Numbered from the stretch's first letter, positions 24,088 through 33,252 are shown. The stretch: DNA of 41,149 bases from an uncultured Gammaproteobacteria bacterium (GCA_947258655.1 CAMYJD010000019.1:1-41149); one strand, 5' to 3'. Notes: a model not told the origin generated them from the letters alone. Numbers and translations are program-made.

Positions 24088-24879
24088 TCACTGATGCAGG
24101 TAGATATCATAACGGGTATTCTTGCTGCTGACGACGGCATCCGGTTTTCTGTTCGCAATCGGCGCGGCGCCAACGGGACGTTTGACGACAACTCGTCGAG
24201 GTCGACAGCGCAGGGCCTGAATCAGCAGCCTGTCGGCATCTTCATCCTTGCCGGCCAGGGCATGAAAATAACGCATTTCCTTTTTTACCAGGGCTGATTT
24301 GCCGCGTTCGGGGTACATCGGATCGAGGTAGATGACATCAAGGCTCGTGCCTGCAGGCAGGTTTGCCAGGTATTCGATGGCATCAGCATAGATCAGCTGC
24401 ATTCTGTTTGCAATGGAGGCAGTGTCCGCGTCGTGCCTGGCCCTGACGATGCCATTGTGCAGTAACTCATACAGGACCGCCCTGCGTTCCAGTAGCGTGA
24501 CCGTGCAGCCGAGGCTGGCAAGGACAAACGCATCCCTGCCGAGGCCGGCCGTGACATCGACAACTGCCGGGTTCTGGCCCGGGCGCATGCCAACGGCACG
24601 CGCCAGCGGTTGCTTGCGTCCTCCGCCATAATGCCTGCGGTGTGCGTTCTTGCCCGCGCTGAAGTCGACAAACACGGGGCCGGGCACACGTACGCCGGTT
24701 TGTTGCAGTTGACACAGATAGCCGGGTTCGGTGGGCCACGGTTTCAGTATTAATAAAAAGTCATACGTCTCATCGCTGCGCTGTACAAGCGGCAATTGCA
24801 GTGTGTCGGCCAATTGCTGCGCTGTCTGCGATAAATTCGCGTCGCTACAGTACAGGGCAATGCTTGCAGGTGATTTCAT
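24088..24879 (-). CDS. rsmJ: 16S rRNA (guanine-1516-N2)-methyltransferase
   Basis: A 263-residue class I SAM methyltransferase that modifies G1516 of 16S rRNA. The core GGRKQPLARAVG precedes the SAM motif I segment VVDVTAGLGRDAFVLASLGC. The motif IV region is DVIYLDPMYPERGKSALVKKEMR. The end is RVVVKRPVGAAPIANRKPDA. All match RsmJ (YhiQ), and the length is normal. The M3 peptidase prlC, its usual neighbour in enterics, is also in this window but 4 kb away. Confidence 0.94.
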   Translation of the reverse strand: MKSPASIALYCSDANLSQTAQQLADTLQLPLVQRSDETYDFLLILKPWPTEPGYLCQLQQTGVRVPGPVFVDFSAGKNAHRRHYGGGRKQPLARAVGMRPGQNPAVVDVTAGLGRDAFVLASLGCTVTLLERRAVLYELLHNGIVRARHDADTASIANRMQLIYADAIEYLANLPAGTSLDVIYLDPMYPERGKSALVKKEMRYFHALAGKDEDADRLLIQALRCRPRRVVVKRPVGAAPIANRKPDAVVSSKNTRYDIYLHQ

Positions 24880-25092
24880 ATATACAGCATATACAAATCC
24901 ACACGACTTGTATCGGAAATGGCGGCCGTCAGATGCGTGGGCAGGATATAAAAATGTAACGGGGCTATACTGTTGATCGGATTGCCGGGGTTAGGAAGAT
25001 TCGCCATTTGCCGTCTGCCTGAATATCATATGCATGCAAAGTGTGTTGAATCTTTCCCTTGAATGCAACTGTTCCACACATGAGGGGTATTT

Positions 25093-25623
25093 ATGGTCAT
25101 ACGTACATCGGCTGATTCATCGCCACGCATCGATGCCAGTGCCTATGTCGATCAAAGTGCACAGATTATCGGTGATGTCGTTATTGGCCGCCACAGTTCG
25201 GTGTGGCCACAGGCGGTCATTCGCGCTGATATCCACAAGATACGTATTGGTGAGCGCACCAATATACAGGATGCATCGGTGCTGCATGTCACCCACGACA
25301 GTGACTATGCACCAGGCGGCTTTGCCTTGCTGATTGGTAACGGGGTGACGGTCGGGCATGCCTGCATACTGCACGGATGCCAGATCGGTGACCATTGCCT
25401 GATTGGTATGGGTAGTATTATTATGGACGGTGCTGTCGTCGAGCCTGAAGTCATGCTGGCCGCCGGTAGTCTGGTCAGCCCCGGCAAGACGCTGGAGTCC
25501 GGGTATTTATGGATGGGCAGGCCAGCGCAGCGGGTACGCGCACTTGACGATCAGGAGCTTCAATATCTGCTATACGCAGCCGAACATTATGTAAAATTGA
25601 AAAACAGCTACCAATCGACTTAA
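25093..25623 (+). CDS. Gamma-class carbonic anhydrase-like protein (YrdA type)
   Basis: A 176-residue left-handed beta-helix protein. Hexapeptide repeats run from IDASAYVDQSAQIIGDVVIGRHSSVWPQAVIRAD to about residue 130. The metal-ligand histidines are in LHVTHDSDY and TVGHACILHGCQIGDHCLIGMG. This pattern fits the gamma-CA/YrdA/PaaY family, whose members bind zinc or iron; some hydrate CO2 and many have no shown activity. GAGGGGTATTT precedes the ATG. Confidence 0.92.
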   Translation: MVIRTSADSSPRIDASAYVDQSAQIIGDVVIGRHSSVWPQAVIRADIHKIRIGERTNIQDASVLHVTHDSDYAPGGFALLIGNGVTVGHACILHGCQIGDHCLIGMGSIIMDGAVVEPEVMLAAGSLVSPGKTLESGYLWMGRPAQRVRALDDQELQYLLYAAEHYVKLKNSYQST

Positions 25624-25663
25624 TATTAGGTAGCTAACAAAGAAAAAACTACAGGTGTCAGAT

Positions 25664-25999
25664 ATGGATATTTTTGTTGGAAACCTGCCCGGTAAAACAT
25701 CAGTGCTGGATTTACGCAAACTGATCGGGCATATGCGCAAGGCACGTTATCGTATTTTTCATCGCCGCCATAAAGATGGGCAGACCTGCTGCTACGGGCA
25801 TGCGATCATCAATGGCAGCCAGGCGGCTGGCGAGATCATTGCGCGCCTGAACGGGTATGTATACCAGGGCAGTCAGCTGCGTGTACGCCCGTTACGCGAT
25901 CGTAGTGAATTTAACGAACGGCGCATCAAGAAGGCCTTTTGCAGAGACTGGAACGGTGTAAACCGGCGTCGTGGCGAACGTCGCACAGGTCGCAGTTAG
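25664..25999 (+). CDS. RRM-domain RNA-binding protein
   Basis: A 111-residue protein with one RNA recognition motif. RNP2 is MDIFVGNLPG at the start. RNP1 is the weaker segment CCYGHAIING, which lacks two aromatic residues. The fold ends at QLRVRPL. A strongly basic tail (about residues 80-111) would help bind RNA. Small RRM proteins in proteobacteria are poorly characterised. AGGTG at 25653-25657 is six bases from the ATG at 25664; the GTG at 25655 is part of that site and is not taken as the start. It is convergent with aroE. Confidence 0.85.
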   Translation: MDIFVGNLPGKTSVLDLRKLIGHMRKARYRIFHRRHKDGQTCCYGHAIINGSQAAGEIIARLNGYVYQGSQLRVRPLRDRSEFNERRIKKAFCRDWNGVNRRRGERRTGRS

Positions 26000-26026
26000 T
26001 CAGCGCACCCGCCTGAGCAGTAAAAT

Positions 26027-26881
26027 CTACTGATGTGCATCATCCCGCATCCGCGTACGCAGAGCCGCGATTACCGCAGCGGTCTGCGGGCGCAACTTGC
26101 GCCAGATGTAAAATGATTCGGCGGCCTGTTCGACCAGCATGCCCAGCCCATCGAAGCATTTTGCGGCACCCAGGTCCTGTGCCCAGGTCATAAACGTTGT
26201 CGCTTGCGCTGCATACATCATGTCATAGGCGCAGCTACTGTCACCGACACAAGCCTCCGGCACGGGTACTACCTCACCGTGCAGACTGGCCGCAGTGCCA
26301 TTGATAATCAGGTCGAATGGCTGTTGCGGCAGTGCATCCAGGCCCATACCTTCGATATTACCGAGATGCGCAAACAGCGCGGCAAGTTCTACTGCCTTAG
26401 TTGCGGTACGATTGCCGATAATGATCCTGCGCGGCTGTTGTTCAAGCAGCGGTGCCAGTACACCACGAACCGCCCCGCCTGCGCCAAGGACGAGGATATC
26501 CTGTCCTTGCAGTGTGAGTTGATGATTGTCCTGAAGATCGCGGACCAGGCCGATACCATCCGTGTTGTCGCCGTAGCAGTTGCCTGCGGAGAAATCGAGG
26601 GTATTGACCGCACCGGCGAGTTCGGCCCTGGGGCTGCGCTGGCTGGCTAGTGCCCAGGCCTGCTGCTTGAACGGCACGGTAATATTCAGACCGTGACCGC
26701 CAGCCTGGCGAAATTCAGCGACGGCCTGCTCGAATCCGTCCATATCGACAAGGATCGCATCATACTGCATATGCTGGCCTGTTTGTTGCGCAAACAAGCT
26801 ATGGATCAGCGGCGATTTACTGTGTGCGATCGGATTGCCCATGACCGCATAGCGCTCTGCCTTTTCGCTCCCGGTCATCAT
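26027..26881 (-). CDS. aroE: Shikimate dehydrogenase
   Basis: Reduces 3-dehydroshikimate to shikimate with NADPH in aromatic amino acid synthesis. Substrate-binding serines are in NPIAHSKSPLIHSLF, the catalytic lysine in LNITVPFKQQAW and the NADP loop in VLGAGGAVRGVLAPL. The adenine pocket is NRTATKA and the C-terminal segment is GLGMLVEQAAESFYIW. Length (284) is normal. Two start codons are adjacent (26881 and 26878) and cannot be told apart. Confidence 0.97.
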   Translation of the reverse strand: MMTGSEKAERYAVMGNPIAHSKSPLIHSLFAQQTGQHMQYDAILVDMDGFEQAVAEFRQAGGHGLNITVPFKQQAWALASQRSPRAELAGAVNTLDFSAGNCYGDNTDGIGLVRDLQDNHQLTLQGQDILVLGAGGAVRGVLAPLLEQQPRRIIIGNRTATKAVELAALFAHLGNIEGMGLDALPQQPFDLIINGTAASLHGEVVPVPEACVGDSSCAYDMMYAAQATTFMTWAQDLGAAKCFDGLGMLVEQAAESFYIWRKLRPQTAAVIAALRTRMRDDAHQ

Positions 26882-26960
26882 GATCTCTGCCAGCCGCTAT
26901 CTGTATTCATGCTTATATGCTTGTATTTTAAAGGAATATAAAAATAATCCACATATCACC

Positions 26961-26988
26961 TAAAGTTTGTTCGCAGTATAGACGCTAT
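26961..26988 (+). promoter_or_regulatory. Possible sigma-28 (FliA) promoter
   Basis: TAAAGTTT (26961-26968) is identical to the consensus FliA -35 box. Twelve bases later GACGCTAT (26981-26988) matches 5 of 8 of GCCGATAA. It lies 55 bases before the 79-residue gene, whose sequence recalls flagellar rod proteins. Confidence 0.35.
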
Positions 26989-27043
26989 ATATTAAGGTAC
27001 AGACAGATACAGTGCCAGCAGCGGCTGGTACGGGAGCACCCGC

Positions 27044-27283
27044 ATGAGTGAGATATCCGCATTAAATGCATCCATATCAGGTATACAGAAGGGACTCTCA
27101 GGGCTGCGCAAGAATGCTGCCGACATAGCCAGGGCAGGTACACAGGATAGCGGCATAACGCCAGAACAGTTAACAGACTCGATCGTTGGCATGAAGGAAA
27201 ATGCCTTGCAGGTCAAGGCGTCTGCAAAGGTGTTGCAGACCGTGAATGACACGATCGGCAGCCTGTTTGATGACAAGGCCTGA
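27044..27283 (+). CDS. Small protein resembling the flagellar rod/hook N-terminus
   Basis: A 79-residue protein. Its beginning, ALNASISGIQKGLSGLRKNAADIARAGT, matches the pattern of the N-terminal Flg_bb_rod helix found in rod and hook proteins (A-L-x-x-A-x-S-G). The C-terminal ALQVKASAKVLQTVNDTIGSLFD resembles the C-terminal helix of the same proteins. It would be a rod protein reduced to its two terminal helices. No other flagellar genes are nearby. The metalloprotease gene follows after about 27 bases, and I infer the two act together. Confidence 0.65.
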   Translation: MSEISALNASISGIQKGLSGLRKNAADIARAGTQDSGITPEQLTDSIVGMKENALQVKASAKVLQTVNDTIGSLFDDKA

Positions 27284-27310
27284 ACGGCTGCATCATTGGG
27301 TGGTCATACG

Positions 27311-27946
27311 ATGTTGATACCTCCTCCAATCACACAGATACCCATCGTTACACCGGTGCCGACAAATGTGGCCCCAGCGACGGCCGCTGACAGTGGCAAA
27401 AAATCCAGACAGCATGATCAGCAGGATGGCGCAGCGGACCATGGCTCTGGTTACGGTAGCCGGGCCACGACGACAAAGAACGCCCAACAGCTTGACAGTG
27501 AAGAGCGCGCGGAAGTGCAGCGTCTGGCGCAACGTGACCGCGAAGTGCGGGCCCATGAGGCGGCGCACAAGGGCGCGGCCGGTCCGCATGCACGCGGTGG
27601 GGCCAAATTTGAATATGAGCGCGGTCCTGACGGTCGCCAGTATGCGGTCGGCGGTGAAGTCGAAATCGATGTGTCCGTGCCGGATGATCCGCGCGCCGCA
27701 TTACAGAAAGCCTTGCAGGTACAACGCGCGGCACTGGCACCGGCACAGCCCTCCGCCCAGGACAGGGCCGTGGCCGCCGAAGCAGCGCAAATGGCAGTGC
27801 AGGCACGCGCCGATCTGCAGCAACAAAAGGCACCGGAACGTCAGGCGGCAGATGATGCGACAAGCTCAACAACAGTCAACTCCGTTGAACAGGCATACAA
27901 TACAGATTCAGGCGCCCAGGCACAGCATATCGATTTTTCCGTCTAG
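27311..27946 (+). CDS. SprA-related putative metalloprotease
   Basis: A 211-residue protein with the conserved core LAQRDREVRAHEAAHKGAAGPHARGGAKFEYERGPDGRQYAVGGEVEIDVS. This includes the zinc-type HEAAH motif at residues 82-86 and matches the putative metalloprotease family PF12118. The N-terminus is proline-rich and then low-complexity, without a clear signal peptide. The C-terminal tail is Ala/Gln-rich. The role of the family is unproven. ATG at 27311 is preferred over TTG at 27296 because GGGTGG lies seven bases before it. Confidence 0.82.
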   Translation: MLIPPPITQIPIVTPVPTNVAPATAADSGKKSRQHDQQDGAADHGSGYGSRATTTKNAQQLDSEERAEVQRLAQRDREVRAHEAAHKGAAGPHARGGAKFEYERGPDGRQYAVGGEVEIDVSVPDDPRAALQKALQVQRAALAPAQPSAQDRAVAAEAAQMAVQARADLQQQKAPERQAADDATSSTTVNSVEQAYNTDSGAQAQHIDFSV

Positions 27947-28083
27947 CAGTGCCGCTTATATAAACCGCGGCAATCATGTTGGTAAAAATGCTAAATTTTC
28001 CAAATCGACGTAAATTGTTTGGATTTTTCCCCCTTATTTAAGTATCCTTACGCTTTTCCAGTATTTCCTCATATAGGCCCCCT

Positions 28084-28569
28084 ATGCAAATTTCCAAGAA
28101 CGCAGTTGTAACCCTCGAATACACCCTGACTGATAAGGAGGGTGTGGTAATAGATAAATCCGACGGTGATGATGCCTTTGCCTTCATACACGGCATCGGT
28201 GGTATTATTCCGGGCCTTGAGAATGCGCTCGAAGGCAAGCAGGTTGATGATGCGCTCAGCGTCACCATCGAGCCGGAAGAGGCCTATGGGCCGCGCGATG
28301 ATTCACTGGTTGCCGAAGTGCCCATCGATCGTTTCGAGGGTGCCGGCGAGATCCAGGAAGGCATGCAGTTCCAGACCGCCGCCGAAGATGGTAGCGCCAG
28401 AGTAGTGACAGTCATTAAAATCAAAGATGGTATGGTAACGGTTGATGCCAATCACCCGCTTGCCGGAGTGACGCTTAATTTTGATGTCAAGGTTCTTGGT
28501 GTGCGTGAAGCAAGCGCAGAAGAACTCGAACACGGGCATGTGCACGGTCCGGGTGGTCACGAACACTAG
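28084..28569 (+). CDS. slyD: FKBP-type prolyl isomerase SlyD
   Basis: A 161-residue cytosolic chaperone and cis-trans prolyl isomerase. The FKBP domain is split by the insert-in-flap domain. Key segments are YTLTDKEGVVIDKSDGDDAFAFIHGIGGIIPGLENALEGKQVDDAL, then EEAYGPRDDSLVAEVPIDRF, and NHPLAGVTLNFDVKVLGVREAS. The C-terminus is histidine-rich (HGHVHGPGGHEH), as in SlyD, which binds nickel; it is shorter than the E. coli tail and has no cysteines. Confidence 0.96.
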   Translation: MQISKNAVVTLEYTLTDKEGVVIDKSDGDDAFAFIHGIGGIIPGLENALEGKQVDDALSVTIEPEEAYGPRDDSLVAEVPIDRFEGAGEIQEGMQFQTAAEDGSARVVTVIKIKDGMVTVDANHPLAGVTLNFDVKVLGVREASAEELEHGHVHGPGGHEH

Positions 28570-28575
28570 TCAGCG

Positions 28576-28606
28576 ATGTTATGGCCGTAGAATACGGCCA
28601 TAACAT
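28576..28606 (+). terminator. Stem-loop after slyD
   Basis: A perfect 13-base stem (ATGTTATGGCCGT/ACGGCCATAACAT) with a five-base loop lies seven bases after the slyD stop. No T-tract follows, so it may be a processing or stability hairpin as well as a terminator. Confidence 0.6.
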
Positions 28607-28843
28607 TCCACATCAACGCGTGTTTTTCCGTCGTTATGACGCGCAGTAGACGACGTTACCTTAGCTCCTGAATTTCCTCCAGGACTCGTTACGATGCTGC
28701 TTTGGCAGCGTATATTCCTATCTGTAATCCTTTGTTAAATCTGTCGCCAATTCCAACACGAAACGTCGCGAAAAGGCTATGCTATGGATGTGCCAGTAAA
28801 CAACCTGGGCTAGACTGAAATAGATATCAACGGAGGAAATCCC
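28607..28843. other. Intergenic region between slyD and dodecin
   Basis: 237 bases with no gene. Two small hairpins are seen (GCTGC/GCAGC near 28700 and a CGTC/GACG arm near 28630). The dodecin gene has a strong ribosome site (GGAGGAAA). Confidence 0.4.
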
Positions 28844-29047
28844 ATGTCCATTGCCAAAGTGACAGAAATAATCGCAGCATCGACTACCAGTTTTGATGAC
28901 GCCGTCAAGGCGGGTATTACGCGTGCAAGCAAAACCCTGGATAACATTACCGGGGCCTGGATCGCCGATCAGTCTGTCAAGGTTGAGAACGGTCAGGTGA
29001 CTGAATATCGGGTCAATATGAAAGTCACTTTTATCTTGAAGGAATAG
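28844..29047 (+). CDS. Dodecin
   Basis: A 67-residue protein that forms a hollow dodecamer binding flavin. The sequence covers the whole family fold: SIAKVTEIIAASTTSFDDAVKAGITRASKTLDNITGAWIADQSVKVENGQVTEYRVNMKVTFIL. The aromatic tryptophan that stacks on the flavin is in the GAWIADQ segment. It may store or buffer flavins. A very good ribosome site precedes it. Confidence 0.95.
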   Translation: MSIAKVTEIIAASTTSFDDAVKAGITRASKTLDNITGAWIADQSVKVENGQVTEYRVNMKVTFILKE

Positions 29048-29169
29048 CATTTGCTCGTACTGTGGTGGAACCCGCGTTGATCATTATAGTCAATATAATG
29101 AGGTATCGGTGTGCAATGGCTGTACGGCCAATGGTAAAAGCATAGTCGCAGATGAAGTGAGAGTAGAGT

Positions 29170-30711
29170 ATGAAACTGTCAGGATTGATTATTGCAGCAG
29201 TTGTTATGGCGCTCACGGGTGCGTGTAGCACCAATCCGGTCACCGGCAAGAAAGAGCTCAGCCTGATATCAGAATCACAGGAACTCAATATCGGCCAGCG
29301 CCAGTATGCACCATTGCGCCAGTCACAAGGCGGTGATTACGAGGTCGATGCGAAGGTCGCGGCCTATGTCAATGACATTGGCCAACGGCTCGCGGCTGTC
29401 AGTGACCGTAAGTTGCCTTATGAATTCAAGGTGCTGAACAATTCCGTGCCGAATGCCTGGGCATTACCGGGTGGCAAGATTGCAATCAACCGTGGTCTAT
29501 TGACAGAGTTGAACAGTGAAGCCGAGCTGGCTGCGGTGCTCAGTCATGAAATAGTGCACGCTGCCGCGAAGCACAGTGCCCAGGGCATGCAGCGCGGTAT
29601 GTTGCTGCAAGGACTGGTGGTCGCAGCCTCGATCGCGACCCAGGGGAAAAGCTACGCCAATGCCGCCGAAATCGGCGCGTCTCTCGGGGCACAACTGGTC
29701 AATCAGAAATATGGTCGCGACGCCGAACGTGAATCCGATCAATACGGTATGAAGTATATGTCACGTGCCGGCTATGATCCGCAAGGCGCTGTGGATTTAC
29801 AAAAAACCTTCGTCAAACTTTCGAAAAACAAACGACAGGACTGGTTAGGTGGTTTGTTCTCCAGTCATCCACCATCGCAAGAACGCGTGCAGAACAATAT
29901 CAGCATAGCGGCAGCGTTACCCAAGGGCGGTATCATAGGGCGTGAGCGTTACCAGAAGATGATGGCGCGCCTGAAAAAAAACAGGCCGGCCTATAAAAAA
30001 TACGACGAAGCGCAAAAGGCACTGTCGAAAGGGCAGGCCACACAGGCAAAAGGCCTGATAAAACAGGCCATCACAATGGAGCCACGCGAAGGCCATTTTC
30101 ATTCATTGCTCGGCGATATCGAACAGCGCAACAAACTTTATAGCAATGCGCGCAAGTACTATAACAAGGCGATTCAGCTAAACAGTGATTTCTTTTATTA
30201 TTACCTGCAACGCGGCCTGGTCAATAACCGTCTGAACAATAACAGCGCAGCTTCCAGCGACCTGGAAAAAAGTGTAAGCCTGTTACCGACAGCAAATGCG
30301 TACAAGGCACTTGGCGATATAGCCAGTAACGAACGGCGCTATGGTGATGCAAAAAAATACTATGCCAAGGCAGCCGGCAACGACAGTGCGGCCGGTAAGG
30401 CGGCGTATTCATCGCTGGTAAAACTCGACCTGGCAGATAATCCGGCTACGTATATCAAGGTACGCACGGGCGTTGATCGCAGCGGGCGTCTGCTTGCGGA
30501 ATTACACAATACCACACCGGTCGCGGTGACAGATATTGTATTGCAGATTCGCTATCCGGATAGCAGTGGGCGTATGCGCCAGCTGCGCCAATCCTTGCAA
30601 GGTCAACTGCGGGCAGGCGAGAAAAACCTGCTCAAGCTGAATATCAGCGTCAATCGCGCATACCTGCGCAATGTTCAGGGCAGTGTTACGGGTGCGCGTG
30701 TGGTCAGGTAG
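29170..30711 (+). CDS. M48 metalloprotease lipoprotein with TPR-like repeats (BepA-type)
   Basis: A 513-residue exported zinc protease. The signal ends in the lipobox LTGAC (Cys19), although the +2 residue Ser would favour outer-membrane sorting. The catalytic motif is HEIVH (residues 126-130) with HAAAKH after it, and the third ligand is in AERESDQYG. An NAWALPGGKIAINRGLL strand precedes it. From about residue 270 helical repeats resemble TPRs (AQKALSKGQATQAKGLIKQAITMEPREGHFHSLLGDIEQ and similar). A short beta domain ends the protein. BepA/YfgC-like proteases act in outer-membrane protein quality control, so that role is likely. Confidence 0.92.
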   Translation: MKLSGLIIAAVVMALTGACSTNPVTGKKELSLISESQELNIGQRQYAPLRQSQGGDYEVDAKVAAYVNDIGQRLAAVSDRKLPYEFKVLNNSVPNAWALPGGKIAINRGLLTELNSEAELAAVLSHEIVHAAAKHSAQGMQRGMLLQGLVVAASIATQGKSYANAAEIGASLGAQLVNQKYGRDAERESDQYGMKYMSRAGYDPQGAVDLQKTFVKLSKNKRQDWLGGLFSSHPPSQERVQNNISIAAALPKGGIIGRERYQKMMARLKKNRPAYKKYDEAQKALSKGQATQAKGLIKQAITMEPREGHFHSLLGDIEQRNKLYSNARKYYNKAIQLNSDFFYYYLQRGLVNNRLNNNSAASSDLEKSVSLLPTANAYKALGDIASNERRYGDAKKYYAKAAGNDSAAGKAAYSSLVKLDLADNPATYIKVRTGVDRSGRLLAELHNTTPVAVTDIVLQIRYPDSSGRMRQLRQSLQGQLRAGEKNLLKLNISVNRAYLRNVQGSVTGARVVR

Positions 30712-30723
30712 CGTCTCGCTTCG

Positions 30724-33252
30724 TTATCCATTGTTATTATTGTTGTCCACACGGGTCCTGTGCAGGAATGGATAACGGTAACACACATGACTGAAGCACA
30801 TCACGACCGAGATGGCCATGGCGATGATTATCGGCAATGGCAGCCAGATCAGCCACAGCAGATTGCCCTTGTAGCTCTGCGGCCAGCGCAGCAGTTTTGC
30901 ACTCCATCTTGACAGTCTGAGCCAGGACAGCTTTTTTAGTCTGTCAACGGCAGAGTAGCGATAGCTTTTGATGATTATGAGTAAAAGCATAGTAAGCAGC
31001 AACGCCGTCGACAAGGAAACAAGGTTGATGGATTGCCGACTCCAGTCGTCAGGCAGGTAAGCAAAAACTGAATGCGCCTGGCGCAGGTTGATGCTGCCCA
31101 GTGTTTGCAGCAGCGAATCAACAGACACCCGGGTATCACGGAAGAACCACAGTAAAAAGGCGGCGGGTGCAAGCGTTGCGAACCATGCTGTCATTAGCCT
31201 CATGCGTAATGCACGAAAAAAACGCTTGTCCGCAACCCTGATAGTACGCCGCACCAGTCCACTTTGCTGGCACAGTGATTCATGCCAGGGTGATAGCGCT
31301 GTGCCTTCCCAGTCTGCATTGCTGTTGTAGGGATAAGGCTGCGCACAGTACAGGTAATGATCCCTGGGATCGGGAAAATCACCACCCTCCTGACCTGGAT
31401 TCATATAGCGCCTGATATAATGATCGGCATTGGCGTAGCCCTGGTTCATCAGCGCATACATTTCGATATCGCCAAAGGCATCCAGATCGGTACGCACCCG
31501 GGCCAGCTCACTGGCCGTAACCGGGGCATTGCTGTCATCGCGTATCTCGCCCGAGTCGATGCTGAACATGGCTAGGCTATGGAGTTCATGCGTACCGTGA
31601 AAGTCTTCGAGTCTTTGCTGAATGGTGTCAAGCAGGTCCTCGCAGCCCTGCTGGCCATTGCCATTAGTCTCGGTGTCGGCACGCGCGTGTCTATTGATAG
31701 CAGCAATAAAAGCAGCTTCACGACTAAGTGCGGATGAGACACGGTAACGTTCAAGCAGGTTGTCCCTGGTCTGACTGGCTTCACGATCACTGAGAATATT
31801 GATGATCCGCGTACTCATGCCGATGCGTCCTGATGATGATCGTTGCATCGGATTAAGGGGGCCGCCGGTATCACTGACAATGACATGATTGCAGTGTTCG
31901 TCCAATAGCCCGGTAATGCCGATATTATCAAATACACCGCCATCGGTAAGGCCGAGCCGGCTGACGACAATATCGTCATAGATGCCGGTGATTTGCAGCG
32001 GCGGGAACAGCGGGGGAAAATTGGCCGACGCAGCAACTGCTTGAGCGAGGGTCAGGCTGTTCCAGTCCTTGCTGATATTCGGGGATACATTCTCTGCCAG
32101 TCTCAGTAGAAAGAGCTCGTAAGTAAAATCGAGCATCAGCTTGCAGCGTTCATCGTCAGCACGCATCCATGTGTCGATGCGGTCACGGCTTATATGACCG
32201 ATCTCGCCAATCACGGCGACCAGCTTGTTCAGGTGCTGGTCCATGCTGAGACCACCACTGACAGGCGGATCCATAAGTGTCCCCGTGCGTAGATACCATG
32301 CCGGTAGTTTGGCCATGCGTAGCTTGCCCAGGTCTGCCTTGCACATTCGCGCAATAACGGGCGTCATCAGATCATCAAACAGTGACTGCAGTCCGTCGAT
32401 AGCTTTTTCATATTTCCCTTCGCGCCACCATTTGGCCATTATGTAATAAAGCGGATCGCCTTCGGTCTTGGTCTGCTCTTCGACAGTTGCTGCGGATTTC
32501 TTGCCGGCCACTAGTGCCAATGCCTTTTTTCTTTTCAGGATGTTGTCGATTTCATCCCGGCGGATATTGCCATGGTCCCAGTCGCCGATCTCTGCGGCCG
32601 AAAACCAGAAGCGCGCACCGGAATTAAGCGACGTGGCATTGATAATCAGGCGCGTGATAACAGATCCATTCGTTTCGACCTGACGACGGTTATAGGACTC
32701 AATTCCTTCCCTGAAATGCTGGCCACCGGGGCGCATCTTGATATCATTCAGGCCGATACGTCCGGGTGCCCACCAGCGCCTGAGCCAGTTCGGCACCCAC
32801 GCTTTGCCGGTCCAGTCACTGACGCTGATGTCCTTTTCCAGTTCACGCACGGTATGCTTATAAATGCAACGTTCATACAGGCGCGACATACGCCGCCCAA
32901 GGCTGTACTCGGTCAACATCACTCTGAGAATACCGAAGGGGTTCAGAAAAAGACGTACGCGCAGATTTTTCTTGATCGCTGTGCACATACGCTGTTCGAG
33001 CTGATCGATGATGCGTAGATAGTCGGCCTTGTCGAGCCTGGCCTTTGCGTCGATTTCACGTTTGAGCAGCAGAATATACAGGGCCCCGACAATCGATCCG
33101 CCCGACACCGTCGACAGTACCTCGACGTAGCGCAGCATATCCAGCTCGGCCATCCGCCGTAACACGCCGATATGGAATAGCGAGGCGCGGAAACCGCCAC
33201 CGGCCAGCGCAAGACCGAGTTTGTCCCTGTGGGTATTATTCATTTCCGTCAT
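30724..33252 (-). CDS. Patatin-like phospholipase with C-terminal membrane helices
   Basis: An 842-residue protein. The oxyanion loop is GGGFRASLF (residues 18-26), and the nucleophile serine lies in STVSGGSIVGALY (Ser50). The motif is T-x-S-x-G instead of the classical G-x-S-x-G. The catalytic aspartate is in LTDGGVFDNIG near residue 436. The central part (about 60-420) is larger than a minimal patatin domain. The last ~150 residues hold three hydrophobic helices (TAWFATLAPAAFLLWFF, SLSTALLLTMLLLIIIKSY and LLWLIWLPLPIIIAMAISVVM), so the protein is membrane-bound. Lipase or phospholipase activity is the family expectation. Convergent with the M48 gene (12-base gap). Confidence 0.87.
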   Translation of the reverse strand: MTEMNNTHRDKLGLALAGGGFRASLFHIGVLRRMAELDMLRYVEVLSTVSGGSIVGALYILLLKREIDAKARLDKADYLRIIDQLEQRMCTAIKKNLRVRLFLNPFGILRVMLTEYSLGRRMSRLYERCIYKHTVRELEKDISVSDWTGKAWVPNWLRRWWAPGRIGLNDIKMRPGGQHFREGIESYNRRQVETNGSVITRLIINATSLNSGARFWFSAAEIGDWDHGNIRRDEIDNILKRKKALALVAGKKSAATVEEQTKTEGDPLYYIMAKWWREGKYEKAIDGLQSLFDDLMTPVIARMCKADLGKLRMAKLPAWYLRTGTLMDPPVSGGLSMDQHLNKLVAVIGEIGHISRDRIDTWMRADDERCKLMLDFTYELFLLRLAENVSPNISKDWNSLTLAQAVAASANFPPLFPPLQITGIYDDIVVSRLGLTDGGVFDNIGITGLLDEHCNHVIVSDTGGPLNPMQRSSSGRIGMSTRIINILSDREASQTRDNLLERYRVSSALSREAAFIAAINRHARADTETNGNGQQGCEDLLDTIQQRLEDFHGTHELHSLAMFSIDSGEIRDDSNAPVTASELARVRTDLDAFGDIEMYALMNQGYANADHYIRRYMNPGQEGGDFPDPRDHYLYCAQPYPYNSNADWEGTALSPWHESLCQQSGLVRRTIRVADKRFFRALRMRLMTAWFATLAPAAFLLWFFRDTRVSVDSLLQTLGSINLRQAHSVFAYLPDDWSRQSINLVSLSTALLLTMLLLIIIKSYRYSAVDRLKKLSWLRLSRWSAKLLRWPQSYKGNLLWLIWLPLPIIIAMAISVVMCFSHVCYRYPFLHRTRVDNNNNNG

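Noticed and set aside
27348-27872. 174-residue minus-strand frame
   Set aside because: Antisense to the SprA-type protease, Pro/Arg/His-rich and without motif.
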